Positions 9,245-17,462 of a stretch of DNA of 64,000 bases are shown here, one piece after another; the stretch's first letter is position 1, and each line of letters begins with the position of its first letter. Source of the DNA: an alpha proteobacterium BAL199 (GTDB lineage: Bacteria > Pseudomonadota > Alphaproteobacteria > Thalassobaculales > Thalassobaculaceae); NCBI GenBank assembly GCA_000171835.1, contig ABHC01000019.1, positions 62,001-126,000 of the forward strand. Direction: 5' to 3'. The notes beneath the pieces are model-generated. The model was not told the DNA's origin. It saw only the letters and a program-made list of their open reading frames with translations, and did no database searches. A program made the translations under genes and the position numbers.

Positions 9245-10525
9245 ATGCTCGCCATCATGTTCGTCCTGTTCGCGATCGGTGTCCTGGTCGAGATGCCGAT
9301 CGCCTTCGCGCTGGCCGGCAGCGCCATCGGCTACCTGGCGATCGCCGGCGCGGTTCCGCTGACGGTCGTGGTCCAGCGCATGGCGCCGGGCCTCGACAGC
9401 TTTCCGCTGCTCGCCATCCCGCTGTTCATCCTGGCCGGCAACCTGATCAACTCCGGCGGGCTCGCCACCCGGATCTTCGACTTCGCCACCGCGCTGTTCG
9501 GCCACATCCGCGGCAGCCTGGCGCACGTCAACATCGCCGCCAGCATGATCTTCGCCGGCATGTCGGGCGTCGCCCAGGCGGATGCGGCCGGGCTCGGCAC
9601 GGTCGAGATCGACGCCATGCGCAAGCGCGGCTTCGATCCCGGCTTCAGCGCGGCGGTGACCGCGGCATCGGCGATCATCGGGCCGATCATTCCGCCGAGC
9701 GTCATCATGGTGATCTATGCCGTGATCGCCCAGGTATCGGTCGCCGACCTGTTCCTCGCCGGCATCCTGCCCGGCCTGTTGATCGGGGCATTGCTGATGG
9801 CGCAGGTCTACTGGATGGCGGTGACCGGCCGGGTGGTGGCGCCGGTGCAGCCGCGGGCCACCCTGCCCGATGTCGGCCGGGCGTTCTGGCGCGCGCTGCC
9901 GGCGCTGCTGGCGCCGATCATCCTGGTCGCCGGCCTGCTCTCCGGCGCGGCGACGCCGACCGAACTCGGCGCGGTGACGGTCATCTATGCGGCCGCCGTC
10001 GGCTTTGCCATCGGCGAGCTGACGCTCCGCGGCGCATTGAAGGCGGTGACGGAGGCCGGGCTCACCGCCGGCGTCCTGGTGTTCATCATCTCGGCCGCGG
10101 TCCCGTTCGGCTGGGTGGTCTCTGTGAACAACGTGCCGGCGCAGTTCGCCGATTTCATGTTGTCGCTGACCGACAACAAGTGGCTGATCCTGTTCGTCGT
10201 CAACCTGCTGCTGCTGCTCGCCGGGCTGGTGATGGAGACCACGGCGATCCTGCTGATCGCCGTCCCGGCCCTGCTGCCGCTGGCCGCCGCCCTGCAGATC
10301 GACTTGGTGCATTTCGGCGTGGTGATGGTGCTGAACCTGCTGATCGGCGCGACCACGCCGCCGTTCGGCGTGATCCTGTTCATCATGATGGACATCGCCA
10401 AGATCAGCTTCGGCCGCATGGTCCGCTCGATGCTGCCGTTCTACGTTCCACTCGGCGCCGCGCTGCTGGTGATCACCTATTGCCCCGATCTCGTTCTGTT
10501 CCTGCCGCGACTCTTCACCAACTGA
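9245..10525 (+). CDS. dctM: TRAP transporter large permease (DctM family)
   Basis: Large channel-forming subunit, 426 residues from the ATG at 9245, ten bases after the DctQ stop. Multiple hydrophobic segments and family signatures are visible: PLLAIPLFILAGNLINSGG, GMSGVAQADAAGLGTVEI, SAIIGPIIPPSVIMVIYA and LIGATTPPFGVILFIM. It couples ion gradients to uptake of the DctP-bound solute. An alternative start at 9203 would overlap DctQ and lacks a ribosome site. The operon appears to end here; downstream is phage and IS debris. Confidence 0.94.
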   Translation: MLAIMFVLFAIGVLVEMPIAFALAGSAIGYLAIAGAVPLTVVVQRMAPGLDSFPLLAIPLFILAGNLINSGGLATRIFDFATALFGHIRGSLAHVNIAASMIFAGMSGVAQADAAGLGTVEIDAMRKRGFDPGFSAAVTAASAIIGPIIPPSVIMVIYAVIAQVSVADLFLAGILPGLLIGALLMAQVYWMAVTGRVVAPVQPRATLPDVGRAFWRALPALLAPIILVAGLLSGAATPTELGAVTVIYAAAVGFAIGELTLRGALKAVTEAGLTAGVLVFIISAAVPFGWVVSVNNVPAQFADFMLSLTDNKWLILFVVNLLLLLAGLVMETTAILLIAVPALLPLAAALQIDLVHFGVVMVLNLLIGATTPPFGVILFIMMDIAKISFGRMVRSMLPFYVPLGAALLVITYCPDLVLFLPRLFTN

Positions 10526-10559
10526 CCGACAGGCCCGTGCTGGCAAGGAAACCGCCCAC

Positions 10560-10690
10560 GAGGCCGTCCGCCGGCCGCGCGACAGCAAGCCGACGCCAGG
10601 GCATCGATCGCTAAGAGTGATCCCGGCCCAACGCCGAGCTGTCGATCACCTTGCCGGTGTGCGCCGACATCCAGGCTGAAACGCCTTTCG
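10560..10690 (+). pseudogene. Degraded fragment of phage gpD (late control D / tail) gene
   Basis: The DNA here, for example GACGCCAGGGCATCGATCG and GACATCCAGGCTGAAACGCC, aligns with bases about 16825-16945 of the intact gpD gene downstream with scattered mismatches and at least one stop. It is a short relic of a second, related prophage tail end. No reading frame survives. Confidence 0.65.
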
Positions 10691-10832
10691 TTTTCGCGGT
10701 TCACCCACCGCATCGAACTCAAGGGTGAGAGTCTCCGAAAAAAGCGACCGCCCGAACTCGCCCAGACAGCCACCGCTTGACCGTCAAGCATCGCCCGAAC
10801 ATCATCCAACACGACCCGGAGAAGCGCGCCTC

Positions 10833-10927
10833 AGGTGGCCGGCATCAAATCGGAACGCCGGCCGGCATCGGGTCGGAATAGGTGGCCGCCTTCAAATCGG
10901 TACAGGTGGCCGGTTCCGTCGGAATCC
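10833..10927. repeat. IS21-like multiple terminal repeats
   Basis: Four imperfect direct copies of a ~22-base unit of the form AGGTGGCCGGCATCAAATCG start near 10833, 10858, 10880 and 10904. Closely spaced repeated ends of this kind are typical of IS21-family termini. No istA or complete istB gene is present, so only an end is left. The fourth copy runs straight into a transposase C-terminal fragment. Confidence 0.6.
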
Positions 10928-11189
10928 GCAGCGCAAGGAACTGGTCGATCGCCTCGCCGCCCACCGGCGCAGCAAAGCGTCGCTCGAATGGCAGGCCATC
11001 CTGGACGACTTGGCCGACCTCAGCGAAATCGAGGTCGAGCAGGACGGCCGCCGCGCCCTGCTGCGCACCGCCCCGGACCGGACCGTCGACCCGGTCTGCC
11101 GCGCCGTCGGCATCACCCTGCCGCCCGTCTTCCAGGAGTCGCCCTACGCCCCACAATCGGACGCGCCGCACGGGCGCAGAATGGCTTGA
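10911..11189 (+). pseudogene. Transposase C-terminal fragment, family not settled
   Basis: The frame reads RKELVDRLAAHRRSKASLEW, then an ILDDLADLSEIEVEQDG segment, a LLRTAP segment and AVGITLPPVF. This resembles the extreme C-terminus of known IS transposases where a short beta domain follows the catalytic core. There is no catalytic residue left and no own start. It adjoins IS21-like terminal repeats, so it is debris from at least one IS event. Confidence 0.45.
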
Positions 11190-11260
11190 TCGCCGCGTTT
11201 GCTGAGGGCACAGTTGTGGGTGGGAAACCAAGCGGGAATCCCGGCTGGCAGCAGGCCGCG

Positions 11261-11452
11261 ATTATGATGGTGTCCGTGACGCACGACGCGGAGGAGGCAG
11301 TGGTGCTGTCCGACCGCATCGAGGTGGTGCGCGGACACCCGGGAGGCCTGCATGCCGCCTTCGATGTCGACCCGCCCCGGCCGCGCCGCCGAACAGCGCC
11401 GGAGGTGCAGGCGCTCAAGGAGCGGGTGATCCGCGCGCTCGACCTGTCTTGA
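11261..11452 (+). pseudogene. C-terminal fragment of an ABC transporter ATPase (nitrate/sulfonate type)
   Basis: The frame contains VSVTHDAEEAVVLSDRIEVV, which matches the H-loop and D-loop end of SsuB/TauB/NrtC-type ATPases, followed by the short C-terminal tail. The Walker A, signature and Walker B regions are missing, so it cannot hydrolyse ATP. It ends 13 bases before the OsmC gene, suggesting that OsmC was the last gene of a former transport operon whose upstream part was lost to IS activity. Confidence 0.75.
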
Positions 11453-11465
11453 TTGGAGAACACCG

Positions 11466-11990
11466 ATGAACGCCGAGGACCTCCGCGCCAGGCAGGCGCC
11501 ATTGAAGGCCCGCTATGGCGATGACCCCGGCGCCGCCGTGGTGACGCTCAAGGCCCAGGGCAGTCTGGACGGCGAGGGCATCGCCTGCCGGGTCGAGACC
11601 GGCCGGGCGCTGATCGAGGCCGGCCTGCACCCGGCGACCGGCGGCAGCGGCATCCAGGCTTGCTCCGGCGACATGCTGCTGGAGGCGCTCGCTGCCTGCG
11701 CCGGGGTAACGCTTCGCGCCGTGGCGACAGCGATCGACTTCAAGCTGAAAGGCGGCACGGTCCGCGCCGAGGGCGATCTCGATTTCCGCGGCACGCTCGG
11801 CGTGTCGAAGGAGGCACCGGTCGGCTTCCGCCACATCCGGCTCGCCTTCGACCTGAACACCGAGGAGCCCGAGGATCGCGTCGCGCTGCTGAAGAAGCTG
11901 ACCGAGCGCTATTGTGTCGTGCTGCAGACCATCGCCAAGGCGCCGCCCGTCGACACGGTGATCGGCACCCGCGTGGTCGCAGGCGGTTGA
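11466..11990 (+). CDS. OsmC family protein
   Basis: 174-residue cytoplasmic protein of the OsmC/Ohr fold, which in characterised members reduces organic hydroperoxides with two reactive cysteines. Here one Cys is in QACSGDMLLEALAACAGVTL at the start of the central helix and a second in ERYCVVLQTIAK, matching the usual spacing. The N-terminus is longer than in Ohr. The start at 11466 follows TTGGAGAACACCG. It is preceded by a truncated ABC ATPase and may once have been co-transcribed with it. Peroxidase activity is inferred from the family only. Confidence 0.87.
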   Translation: MNAEDLRARQAPLKARYGDDPGAAVVTLKAQGSLDGEGIACRVETGRALIEAGLHPATGGSGIQACSGDMLLEALAACAGVTLRAVATAIDFKLKGGTVRAEGDLDFRGTLGVSKEAPVGFRHIRLAFDLNTEEPEDRVALLKKLTERYCVVLQTIAKAPPVDTVIGTRVVAGG

Positions 11991-12174
11991 ACCCGGCCCG
12001 CTTTCCTCAGGCTCCGATCGGCGGGCTCGGCAGCCCTTGCACCACGGCAAGCAATCCGTTGCTGTAGCCGTCTCTGAGTTGCATCGGATACAGACTCGAA
12101 GATTACTGAGAGTGAGAGCGTTCACGTGCCGCAAACGGATCTCCTCACGCGCCGTCCGGATCGCGATCTCCAGT

Positions 12175-12314
12175 GCCATTCTCGATCGCCTGCTCCACCA
12201 CAGCACCGCCATCACCATCCGCGGCGACAGCTACCGGCCCGATGCTCGAACCACAACCCGACGCATCCAAGCAATGAGGGGGTCAGTTCTTCACGTCGCC
12301 AAGGGGGTCAGTTC
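12175..12314 (+). mobile_element. IS21-family right-end remnant (istB tail plus terminal repeats)
   Basis: Codons from 12175 read AILDRLLHHSTAITIRGDSY, the conserved C-terminus of the IstB helper ATPase. They are followed by two direct copies of AGGGGGTCAGTTC (12277 and 12302), as expected for an IS21 end. Nothing else of the element remains; the 5' side merges into unreadable sequence from about 12000. Confidence 0.7.
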
Positions 12315-12423
12315 CCGGAGTCGTTTGACAAAAAGGTGGCCGATGCGAAGATGCCAGGGAAGGGGCGCTCGTCGGTTCGGTGCTGACAGCCGACCATTCT
12401 TCGTAGTGCCGTCCACGCCTTGT

Positions 12424-12705
12424 TCATTTGACCAATGCGGTTGGCTTGCCCGACCACGACACCCGCAGCGCCTTCTTGGCGCGAGTCGCGGCCACGTGCA
12501 GCAACGACCGGTATTGATCCATGGTATCTTCGAGATCCGCGTGGTCGACTGCTGCTCTTAGAGCGGCTGCGGGCGGGAAATCGCTGCTTGAGAGAAACGG
12601 AATGGCAACAGCCGTGAACTCGAGGCCTTTCGCGCGGTGCATCGTAGTCACACGAACACCAGGAGCCTGGCGATCGTCTGCCTTGCCGGGCTGCAATTGG
12701 GGGCA
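12424..12705 (-). pseudogene. C-terminal fragment of a UvrD/Rep-type helicase
   Basis: The minus-strand frame has VRVTTMHRAKGLEFTAVAIP (helicase motif V) and YRSLLHVAATRAKKALRVSW (motif VI with its Arg), then stops at 12424. Motifs I to IV are absent and the upstream part becomes unrelated near 12705, so this is a 3' gene fragment. It is adjacent to the start of the Tn3-type transposase, whose insertion is the likely cause of the loss. Confidence 0.75.
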
Positions 12706-12853
12706 CCTCAAGGTTTGTTCGCCAGACCACGTTTTCCCGGACAAACCGCGAACATCCCGCCTTGCTGACTTGATCGTCGAGCCTCCAGTCGCTCCGGTGA
12801 CCGCTTCCTGATTCTGCGCGAGGCTCTCCAACCGCACCAGACGGGAGGGAGCC

Positions 12854-14935
12854 ATGGCGCGTCGGGGACTGCTGAACGATGCCGAGCGGCGCGAGTTATT
12901 CGAAATTCCCCGCCATGAGGCGGGCCTGATCCGGCACTACACCCTTTCGGCAAACGACATCGAGGTGGCTATCGGGCGATACGGCGCCGTGAACCGGCTC
13001 GGTTTCGGCGTCCAGCTATGCCTGCTCCGGCATCCGGGCTTTGGTCTGCGGGTGGACGAGAAGGTACCGGAGGAGTTGCTCGCCTATATCGCCTACCAGC
13101 TCGGCGTCTCCCCACGGTCGTTCGATCGCTATGGCCGGCGTTCGCAGACCCGGCAGGATCATGGACGGCAGATTGCCAGTCTCCTCGGTCTGAGAGCCTT
13201 CGTGCGGGATGACGTCACTCGCATCATCGAGGCCGCCGGCGCCGCGGCCTGGTCGACCGACAAGGGTCTGCCGATCGTGACTGCGGTGGTGGACGCGCTT
13301 CGCGCCGACCGGATCATCCTGCCGAGCCCCGACACGATCGAGCGCACCGGCTTGGCGGGGCGAGCTCGTGCCCGCAAGCTGGCGGCAGCACTCCTGGCCA
13401 GCGCCCTGGACGAGCGGCAGCGCAGCCGCATCGACGCGCTGCTTGTGAACGACCCGGCCCTACGGTCGTCACCGTTGTCGTGGCTGCGTGACATGCCGGA
13501 GTCGCCGAGCACCGGCAATCTCAACGACCTGCTCGATCGGCTCGCCTATGTACGGGATATCGGCCTCGACCCGTCGATAGCCGACCTGGTGCACGAATAC
13601 CGATTCCGGCAATTTGTCCGGGAAGGCAGCGTGGCACCGGCATTCCTGCTGTCGGACTACGCGCAGAATCGCCGCCGCGCGACGCTGGCGGCTGTGATGC
13701 TCGATCTCGAGACCCGGATCGCAGACGCCGCGATCAGCATGTTCGACAAGCTGGTCGGCTCGCTCTTCACCCGGGCACGACGCGGTCAGGAGCGCCGATA
13801 CCAGGCGACGACGCGGGACGTCGGCCAGCTCATGCGGCTGTTCGGCCGAACGATCGACGCGCTCACGGCGGCACGTGACAGCGACGACGATCCCGTGGCG
13901 CTGGTCGACGAGGCCGTCGGCTGGCACCGGTTGCTTGCCGCGAGGCCCCAGGTCGAGGCGCTGGCCGAGCTCACCGGCGAGGACATGCTCGTGGCGGCAG
14001 CCGGGAAGTACGCCACCCTGCGGCGGTTCGCGCCGGCTTTCCTCGCCGCATTCACGTTCAAGGCGTCCGCCGGCGGCAAGACGCTGATCAAGGCGGTCGA
14101 GCTGCTCCGCGATCTCAACCGGCGCAACCGCCGCCAGGTCCCCGACGACGCCCCCATGCCGTTCCGCGGCAGGCGGTGGAGGCAACTGGTCCGGGAAGGC
14201 GGAACGATCGACCGCCGCCTGTACGAGACCGCCGTTCTGGCCACGCTGCGCGACGGCCTGCGGGCCGGCGATGTCTGGGTCGACGGGACCCGGAACTATC
14301 GCCGGTTCGACGCCTACCTCCTGCCCAAGCAGCAAGCCGCGGCGGCAGCCGCCGACCTGCCGGTCGACATCCGTCTGGTCGACGATGAACCGGTCGACGT
14401 GATCGCCGACCGGGCGCATTTCGCAGATCTCATCGTGCTGCCGGTCGACGGATGGTTCGCCTGTGGGCTGATCTCCCAGGCGGAGTCCCGGTTGAGCGAG
14501 GTGCTGCTGCGCGGTGCCGGACCGATCCTGGCGATTGGCGAGAACTACAGGCGTTCCGAAGAGGTCGTGATCGGCCTCGACGGGTCGCTGGCGGCGTCCA
14601 ATGCATTCAAGAGCTATGTGAGGATGGGCCTCTGGGCGCGGGCCAGACTGCATTTCGTCCATGCCGTCGAGGACCATTGGCCGGACCGAGAGGCCGCTAT
14701 TTCCAGCATGATGGACGATGCCCTCGCCTATGCCCACCGGTTCGGGCGGCGGGCGGTCGCGCATGTCATGGCCGGATCCACGCTGGACGCGATGAACCGC
14801 ATCATCCAAGAAACTGGCGCCACCGCGGCGGTGCTGGGATCCAATCGCCGGCGCCTCTTCGCCGACAGGCGCCTGACCGCCACCACCAAGAAGCTGATCC
14901 GCGACAATGGAATGAGTGTGCTTATCGTAGGCTGA
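12854..14935 (+). CDS. Chimeric ORF: N-terminal Tn3-family transposase fused to universal stress protein
   Basis: 693-residue open frame built from two unrelated parts. Residues 1 to about 500 are a Tn3-family TnpA N-terminal region (DUF4158-like start RRGLLNDAERRELFEIPRHE, later FTFKASAGGKTLIKAVELLR and WVDGTRNYRRFDAYLLPKQ). The catalytic DDE domain that should follow is gone. From about residue 504 the protein is a two-domain UspA-type stress protein: the tail of a first domain (FADLIVLPVDGWF) and a complete second domain (EEVVIGLDGSLAASNAFKSY to MSVLIVG). The frame is kept across the join near 14360-14390. It cannot transpose; the Usp part might still be made. A terminator follows. Normal TnpA has about 980 residues. 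Confidence 0.85.
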   Translation: MARRGLLNDAERRELFEIPRHEAGLIRHYTLSANDIEVAIGRYGAVNRLGFGVQLCLLRHPGFGLRVDEKVPEELLAYIAYQLGVSPRSFDRYGRRSQTRQDHGRQIASLLGLRAFVRDDVTRIIEAAGAAAWSTDKGLPIVTAVVDALRADRIILPSPDTIERTGLAGRARARKLAAALLASALDERQRSRIDALLVNDPALRSSPLSWLRDMPESPSTGNLNDLLDRLAYVRDIGLDPSIADLVHEYRFRQFVREGSVAPAFLLSDYAQNRRRATLAAVMLDLETRIADAAISMFDKLVGSLFTRARRGQERRYQATTRDVGQLMRLFGRTIDALTAARDSDDDPVALVDEAVGWHRLLAARPQVEALAELTGEDMLVAAAGKYATLRRFAPAFLAAFTFKASAGGKTLIKAVELLRDLNRRNRRQVPDDAPMPFRGRRWRQLVREGGTIDRRLYETAVLATLRDGLRAGDVWVDGTRNYRRFDAYLLPKQQAAAAAADLPVDIRLVDDEPVDVIADRAHFADLIVLPVDGWFACGLISQAESRLSEVLLRGAGPILAIGENYRRSEEVVIGLDGSLAASNAFKSYVRMGLWARARLHFVHAVEDHWPDREAAISSMMDDALAYAHRFGRRAVAHVMAGSTLDAMNRIIQETGATAAVLGSNRRRLFADRRLTATTKKLIRDNGMSVLIVG

Positions 14936-14981
14936 CCGGCCGGTAAGCTTATAGCGCGGTTCCTCCCGACCCGCGAAACCT

Positions 14982-15013
14982 TGGCCCGCTCCTTAGAGAG
15001 CGGGCCATTTTTT
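14982..15013. terminator. Bidirectional rho-independent terminator
   Basis: Ten-base-pair perfect stem TGGCCCGCTC / GAGCGGGCCA with a six-base loop, followed by six T on the plus strand. It separates the Usp-fusion ORF from the convergent alternative oxidase fragment. Confidence 0.85.
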
Positions 15014-15031
15014 GTGATCCGGGCGGCGGGG

Positions 15032-15570
15032 TTATGCCGCGTCGCGTCGGGAGCCGGCCTTGCTCTCGGTTTCGACAGCGGCCTCCGGGATCGCCGCGGG
15101 GGCGCTGGACGGTTCCGACGGCCCGACGAGCTGATCGGCGAAGTCGTGGTTGCGGTCCCGGTGGCCCGCCTCGTCGGCACGCACGGCGAGCACCACATCC
15201 CGCAACGTGGCATCCGGGGCGAGATCCCAATACTTGATCGCGATCTCCGGAGCCGGCGGATTGGGATGCCGCCCGGCGTCGATATCGGCCAAGTAGTTGG
15301 TATAGCTGTTCACCGCTTCCTCCTCGAAATAGGCAACCATCCGGTGCGCGGTCTTCGGGGCGAACAGGTAGAGGAAGAAGTAGAAGTTATAGAACACGGC
15401 CTGGGTCAGCATGATGATGCCGCGCTCGAGTATCGTCGGCTGGGCCACCTGGACGAAAGTCATCAGGTGCATCCGCTCGTTGTCGGCCTCGTCCAGCAGC
15501 TCCCGGATCCATCCCTGGTCGTCGCGGATGTGACGCAGGGCCTTCAGATGCTGCAGCAGGCCGCCGGCCA
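15032..15570 (-). pseudogene. Alternative (ubiquinol) oxidase, C-terminal two thirds
   Basis: Di-iron membrane quinol oxidase that bypasses the cytochrome chain. The frame shows LLDEADNERMHLMTFVQV (N-E-R-M-H-L iron-ligand motif), then PTILERGIIM, FEEEAVNSYTNYL and RADEAGHRDRNHDFAD (E-x-x-H ligands), so three of the four usual Glu/His motifs are present. The N-terminal part with the first Glu ligand is missing: the frame ends at about 15570 against the phage gpU fragment. The internal ATG at 15472 is not the true start. The C-terminal tail of about 35 residues is low-complexity. Expected to be non-functional. Confidence 0.85.
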
Positions 15571-15573
15571 GCC

Positions 15574-15840
15574 CAGCAGTTCACCGGGCACGGGCCCTCG
15601 ACCGTCGAACTCGAGGGCACGATCTATCCGGCCTTCCGCGGCGGGCTCGGCCAGATCACCGCCATGCGCGAGGCTGCCGACGCCGGCACGCCACTGGAGA
15701 TGGTCGACGGCACCGGCAGGGTCTGGGGTCTCTGGTGCATTCTCGACCTCCGTGAGACCCAGGCCGTGTTCCTTGCCAACGGCGTGCCGCGCAAGCTGGA
15801 GTTCTCCATCAAGCTGGTCGCCTACGGAGAGGACGCATGA
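15574..15840 (+). pseudogene. Phage tail protein gpU, N-terminus missing
   Basis: The frame reads QFTGHGPSTVELEGTIYPAF, RGGLGQITAMREAADAG, WGLWCILDLRE and LEFSIKLVAYGED, matching the C-terminal two thirds of P2-type tail protein U. It begins at the junction with the alternative oxidase fragment, so about 40 N-terminal residues are lost. Its stop overlaps the start of the next gene (ATGA), the normal arrangement in P2-like tail operons. Confidence 0.78.
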
Positions 15841-16049
15841 CCGCTGTCCGCTACCTGACCCGCGACGGCGACATGCTCGACTGGATCTGCTGGCGCCACT
15901 ACGGCCGGAGCGAAGCCACGGTCGAGGCCGTGCTCGCCGCCAATCCCGGTTTGGCGGAACGCGGGCCGGTTCTGCCGGCAGGCATCGAGCTGACATTGCC
16001 AGATATCCCGACGCCGGCGCCTCGACGCATCCTGCGCATATGGGGGTGA
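15837..16049 (+). CDS. Phage tail protein X
   Basis: 70-residue LysM-like protein of the P2 gpX family (RDGDMLDWICWRHYGRSEAT, VEAVLAANPGLAERGP, LPAGIELTLPDI). gpX is a small tail protein made next to gpU and gpD. It overlaps the preceding gpU stop by four bases and is followed three bases later by gpD. Length is complete and typical. Confidence 0.9.
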   Translation: MTAVRYLTRDGDMLDWICWRHYGRSEATVEAVLAANPGLAERGPVLPAGIELTLPDIPTPAPRRILRIWG

Positions 16050-16052
16050 GCG

Positions 16053-17093
16053 ATGCCCTGGACGCCAGCGTTCCGGCTCGAAGCTGACGGCCGCGACGTG
16101 ACCGATTCAATCCGCGACCGGCTGCTCTCGCTGCGCATCGACGACGAGGCGGAGACCAGGAGTGACCGGCTGAGCCTCACCCTCGACGACCGGCCGCGCC
16201 TGGATGGCGCCGTCGCCGACCTGCCGACCCCAGACACCATGCTGTCGGTATGGCTTGGTTACCGCGAGTCCGGCGCCGTCGACATGGGCCGCTACCGGGT
16301 CGACGAGATCACCTACAGCGGCCCGCCGGCCACCCTCGAAGTGAAAGCCACCGCCGCCGCTCTCGGCCAGGACATCCGTGCCGCCCGTTCCCGTTCCTGG
16401 CACCGCCAGAAGCTCGGCGAGCTCGCCCGCGCCATCGCTGCGGATCATGGGCTGGAGGCGAGGGTCGAGGCCACGCTCGATGCGATCCCGCTGCCCCACC
16501 TGGATCAGACGACTGAGGGCGACATCGCTTTCCTGGGGCGTGTTGCCGGCCGCTACGACGCGGTCGCCCGACCGCTTGGGTCTGTCCTGGCTGTCGTCCG
16601 GCGCGGGGTCGCGACCACGGCGTCGGGCAGGACGCTGCCCACGGTGACGCTGACACCGGCCGAGGTCACGAGGTGGTCCTACACCTATGCCGCCCGCCGT
16701 GAGGCCGGCGCCGCCGGCGACAAGCGCGGCGGCGTGCGCGCCTGGTGGTGGGACATCGCCGCCGGTGAATCCCGCAAGATCGAGCAGGGCGAACCGCCCT
16801 ACGAGGATATCCGTCGGCTTCACGACAGCGAAGCCGACGCCAGGGCGTCGATCGTTGCCCATGCCAACAGCGCCGCCCGGTCCAACGCCGAGTTGTCGAT
16901 CGACCTACCCGGGCGTTCCGACATCCAGACTGAAGCGCCGCTCGTGCTGTCGGGGTGGCGACCGCTGATCCCGGACCGCTGGCGCATCACCCGCGTCACC
17001 CACGATCTGAAGCCCGCCGGGTACACCTCCCGGATCTCCGCCGAAGCACTGCCCAAGCTGCTGAACCCGATTGCCGTCCAGACCGTCGAATGA
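16053..17093 (+). CDS. Phage late control D family protein (gpD, tail)
   Basis: 346-residue P2 gpD-type protein (FRLEADGRDVTDSIRDRLLS, LTLDDRPRLDGAVADLP, VWLGYRESGAVDMGRYRVDE, IRAARSRSWHRQKLGELARA). gpD-like proteins form the hub of contractile tails, equivalent to the T4 gp27 side of the baseplate. It appears complete. A degenerate second copy of its 3' region lies at 10560-10690. Confidence 0.92.
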   Translation: MPWTPAFRLEADGRDVTDSIRDRLLSLRIDDEAETRSDRLSLTLDDRPRLDGAVADLPTPDTMLSVWLGYRESGAVDMGRYRVDEITYSGPPATLEVKATAAALGQDIRAARSRSWHRQKLGELARAIAADHGLEARVEATLDAIPLPHLDQTTEGDIAFLGRVAGRYDAVARPLGSVLAVVRRGVATTASGRTLPTVTLTPAEVTRWSYTYAARREAGAAGDKRGGVRAWWWDIAAGESRKIEQGEPPYEDIRRLHDSEADARASIVAHANSAARSNAELSIDLPGRSDIQTEAPLVLSGWRPLIPDRWRITRVTHDLKPAGYTSRISAEALPKLLNPIAVQTVE

Positions 17094-17103
17094 GGAGCCA
17101 ACC

Positions 17104-17394
17104 ATGAACCGGCCTGTCCGTGACGTCGGTCGTATCGTCATGCCCGAAGCCGACTTCGAGCAGTTGCTGGAACTGGCGGCCGAACGCGGCGCGCGCAAGG
17201 CTCTCGATGATGTCGGGTTCGGCGGTGACGATGCGGCCAACGACATTCGCGATCTGCGTTCGCTGCTCGGATGCATGCGGCTCGCGAAGCGCACGGCCGT
17301 CCAGACCGCCGTGCGGCTGATCACCACTGGCGTCCTGCTCGCTCTGATGGCCGGCATCGCGATCAAGCTGAAGCTGTTTGGCAACGGCCCCTGA
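17104..17394 (+). CDS. Small phage membrane protein (DUF6127-like)
   Basis: 96-residue protein with a soluble, acidic N-terminal half (FEQLLELAAERGARKALDDV) and one C-terminal transmembrane helix (LITTGVLLALMAGIAIKLKL). The start at 17104 follows GAGGAGCCAACC, so the upstream in-frame start at 17071 inside gpD is rejected. It resembles DUF6127 proteins found between gpD and lysis genes of alphaproteobacterial prophages; the role is unknown. A strong terminator follows. Confidence 0.7.
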   Translation: MNRPVRDVGRIVMPEADFEQLLELAAERGARKALDDVGFGGDDAANDIRDLRSLLGCMRLAKRTAVQTAVRLITTGVLLALMAGIAIKLKLFGNGP

Positions 17395-17420
17395 CAGGCG
17401 CTTCCGATCCTCAACCCACC

Positions 17421-17445
17421 AACCCGCCAAACGGCGGGTTTTTTT
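17421..17445 (+). terminator. Rho-independent terminator after the tail operon
   Basis: AACCCGCC / GGCGGGTT stem with a short AAAC-type loop followed directly by seven or more T. It separates the tail genes from the lysis genes. Confidence 0.9.
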
Positions 17446-17462
17446 GTGCCCGGAGACCACCC

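Noticed and set aside
9152-10588. Long minus-strand frame opposite DctM
   Set aside because: Low-complexity Arg/Gln/His-rich shadow of a GC-rich gene; the plus strand encodes a clear TRAP permease.
14981-16087. Long plus-strand frame across the alternative oxidase and gpU fragments
   Set aside because: Its first part is only the antisense of the oxidase gene and its last part is out of frame with gpX; the real content is the two fragments and gpX.
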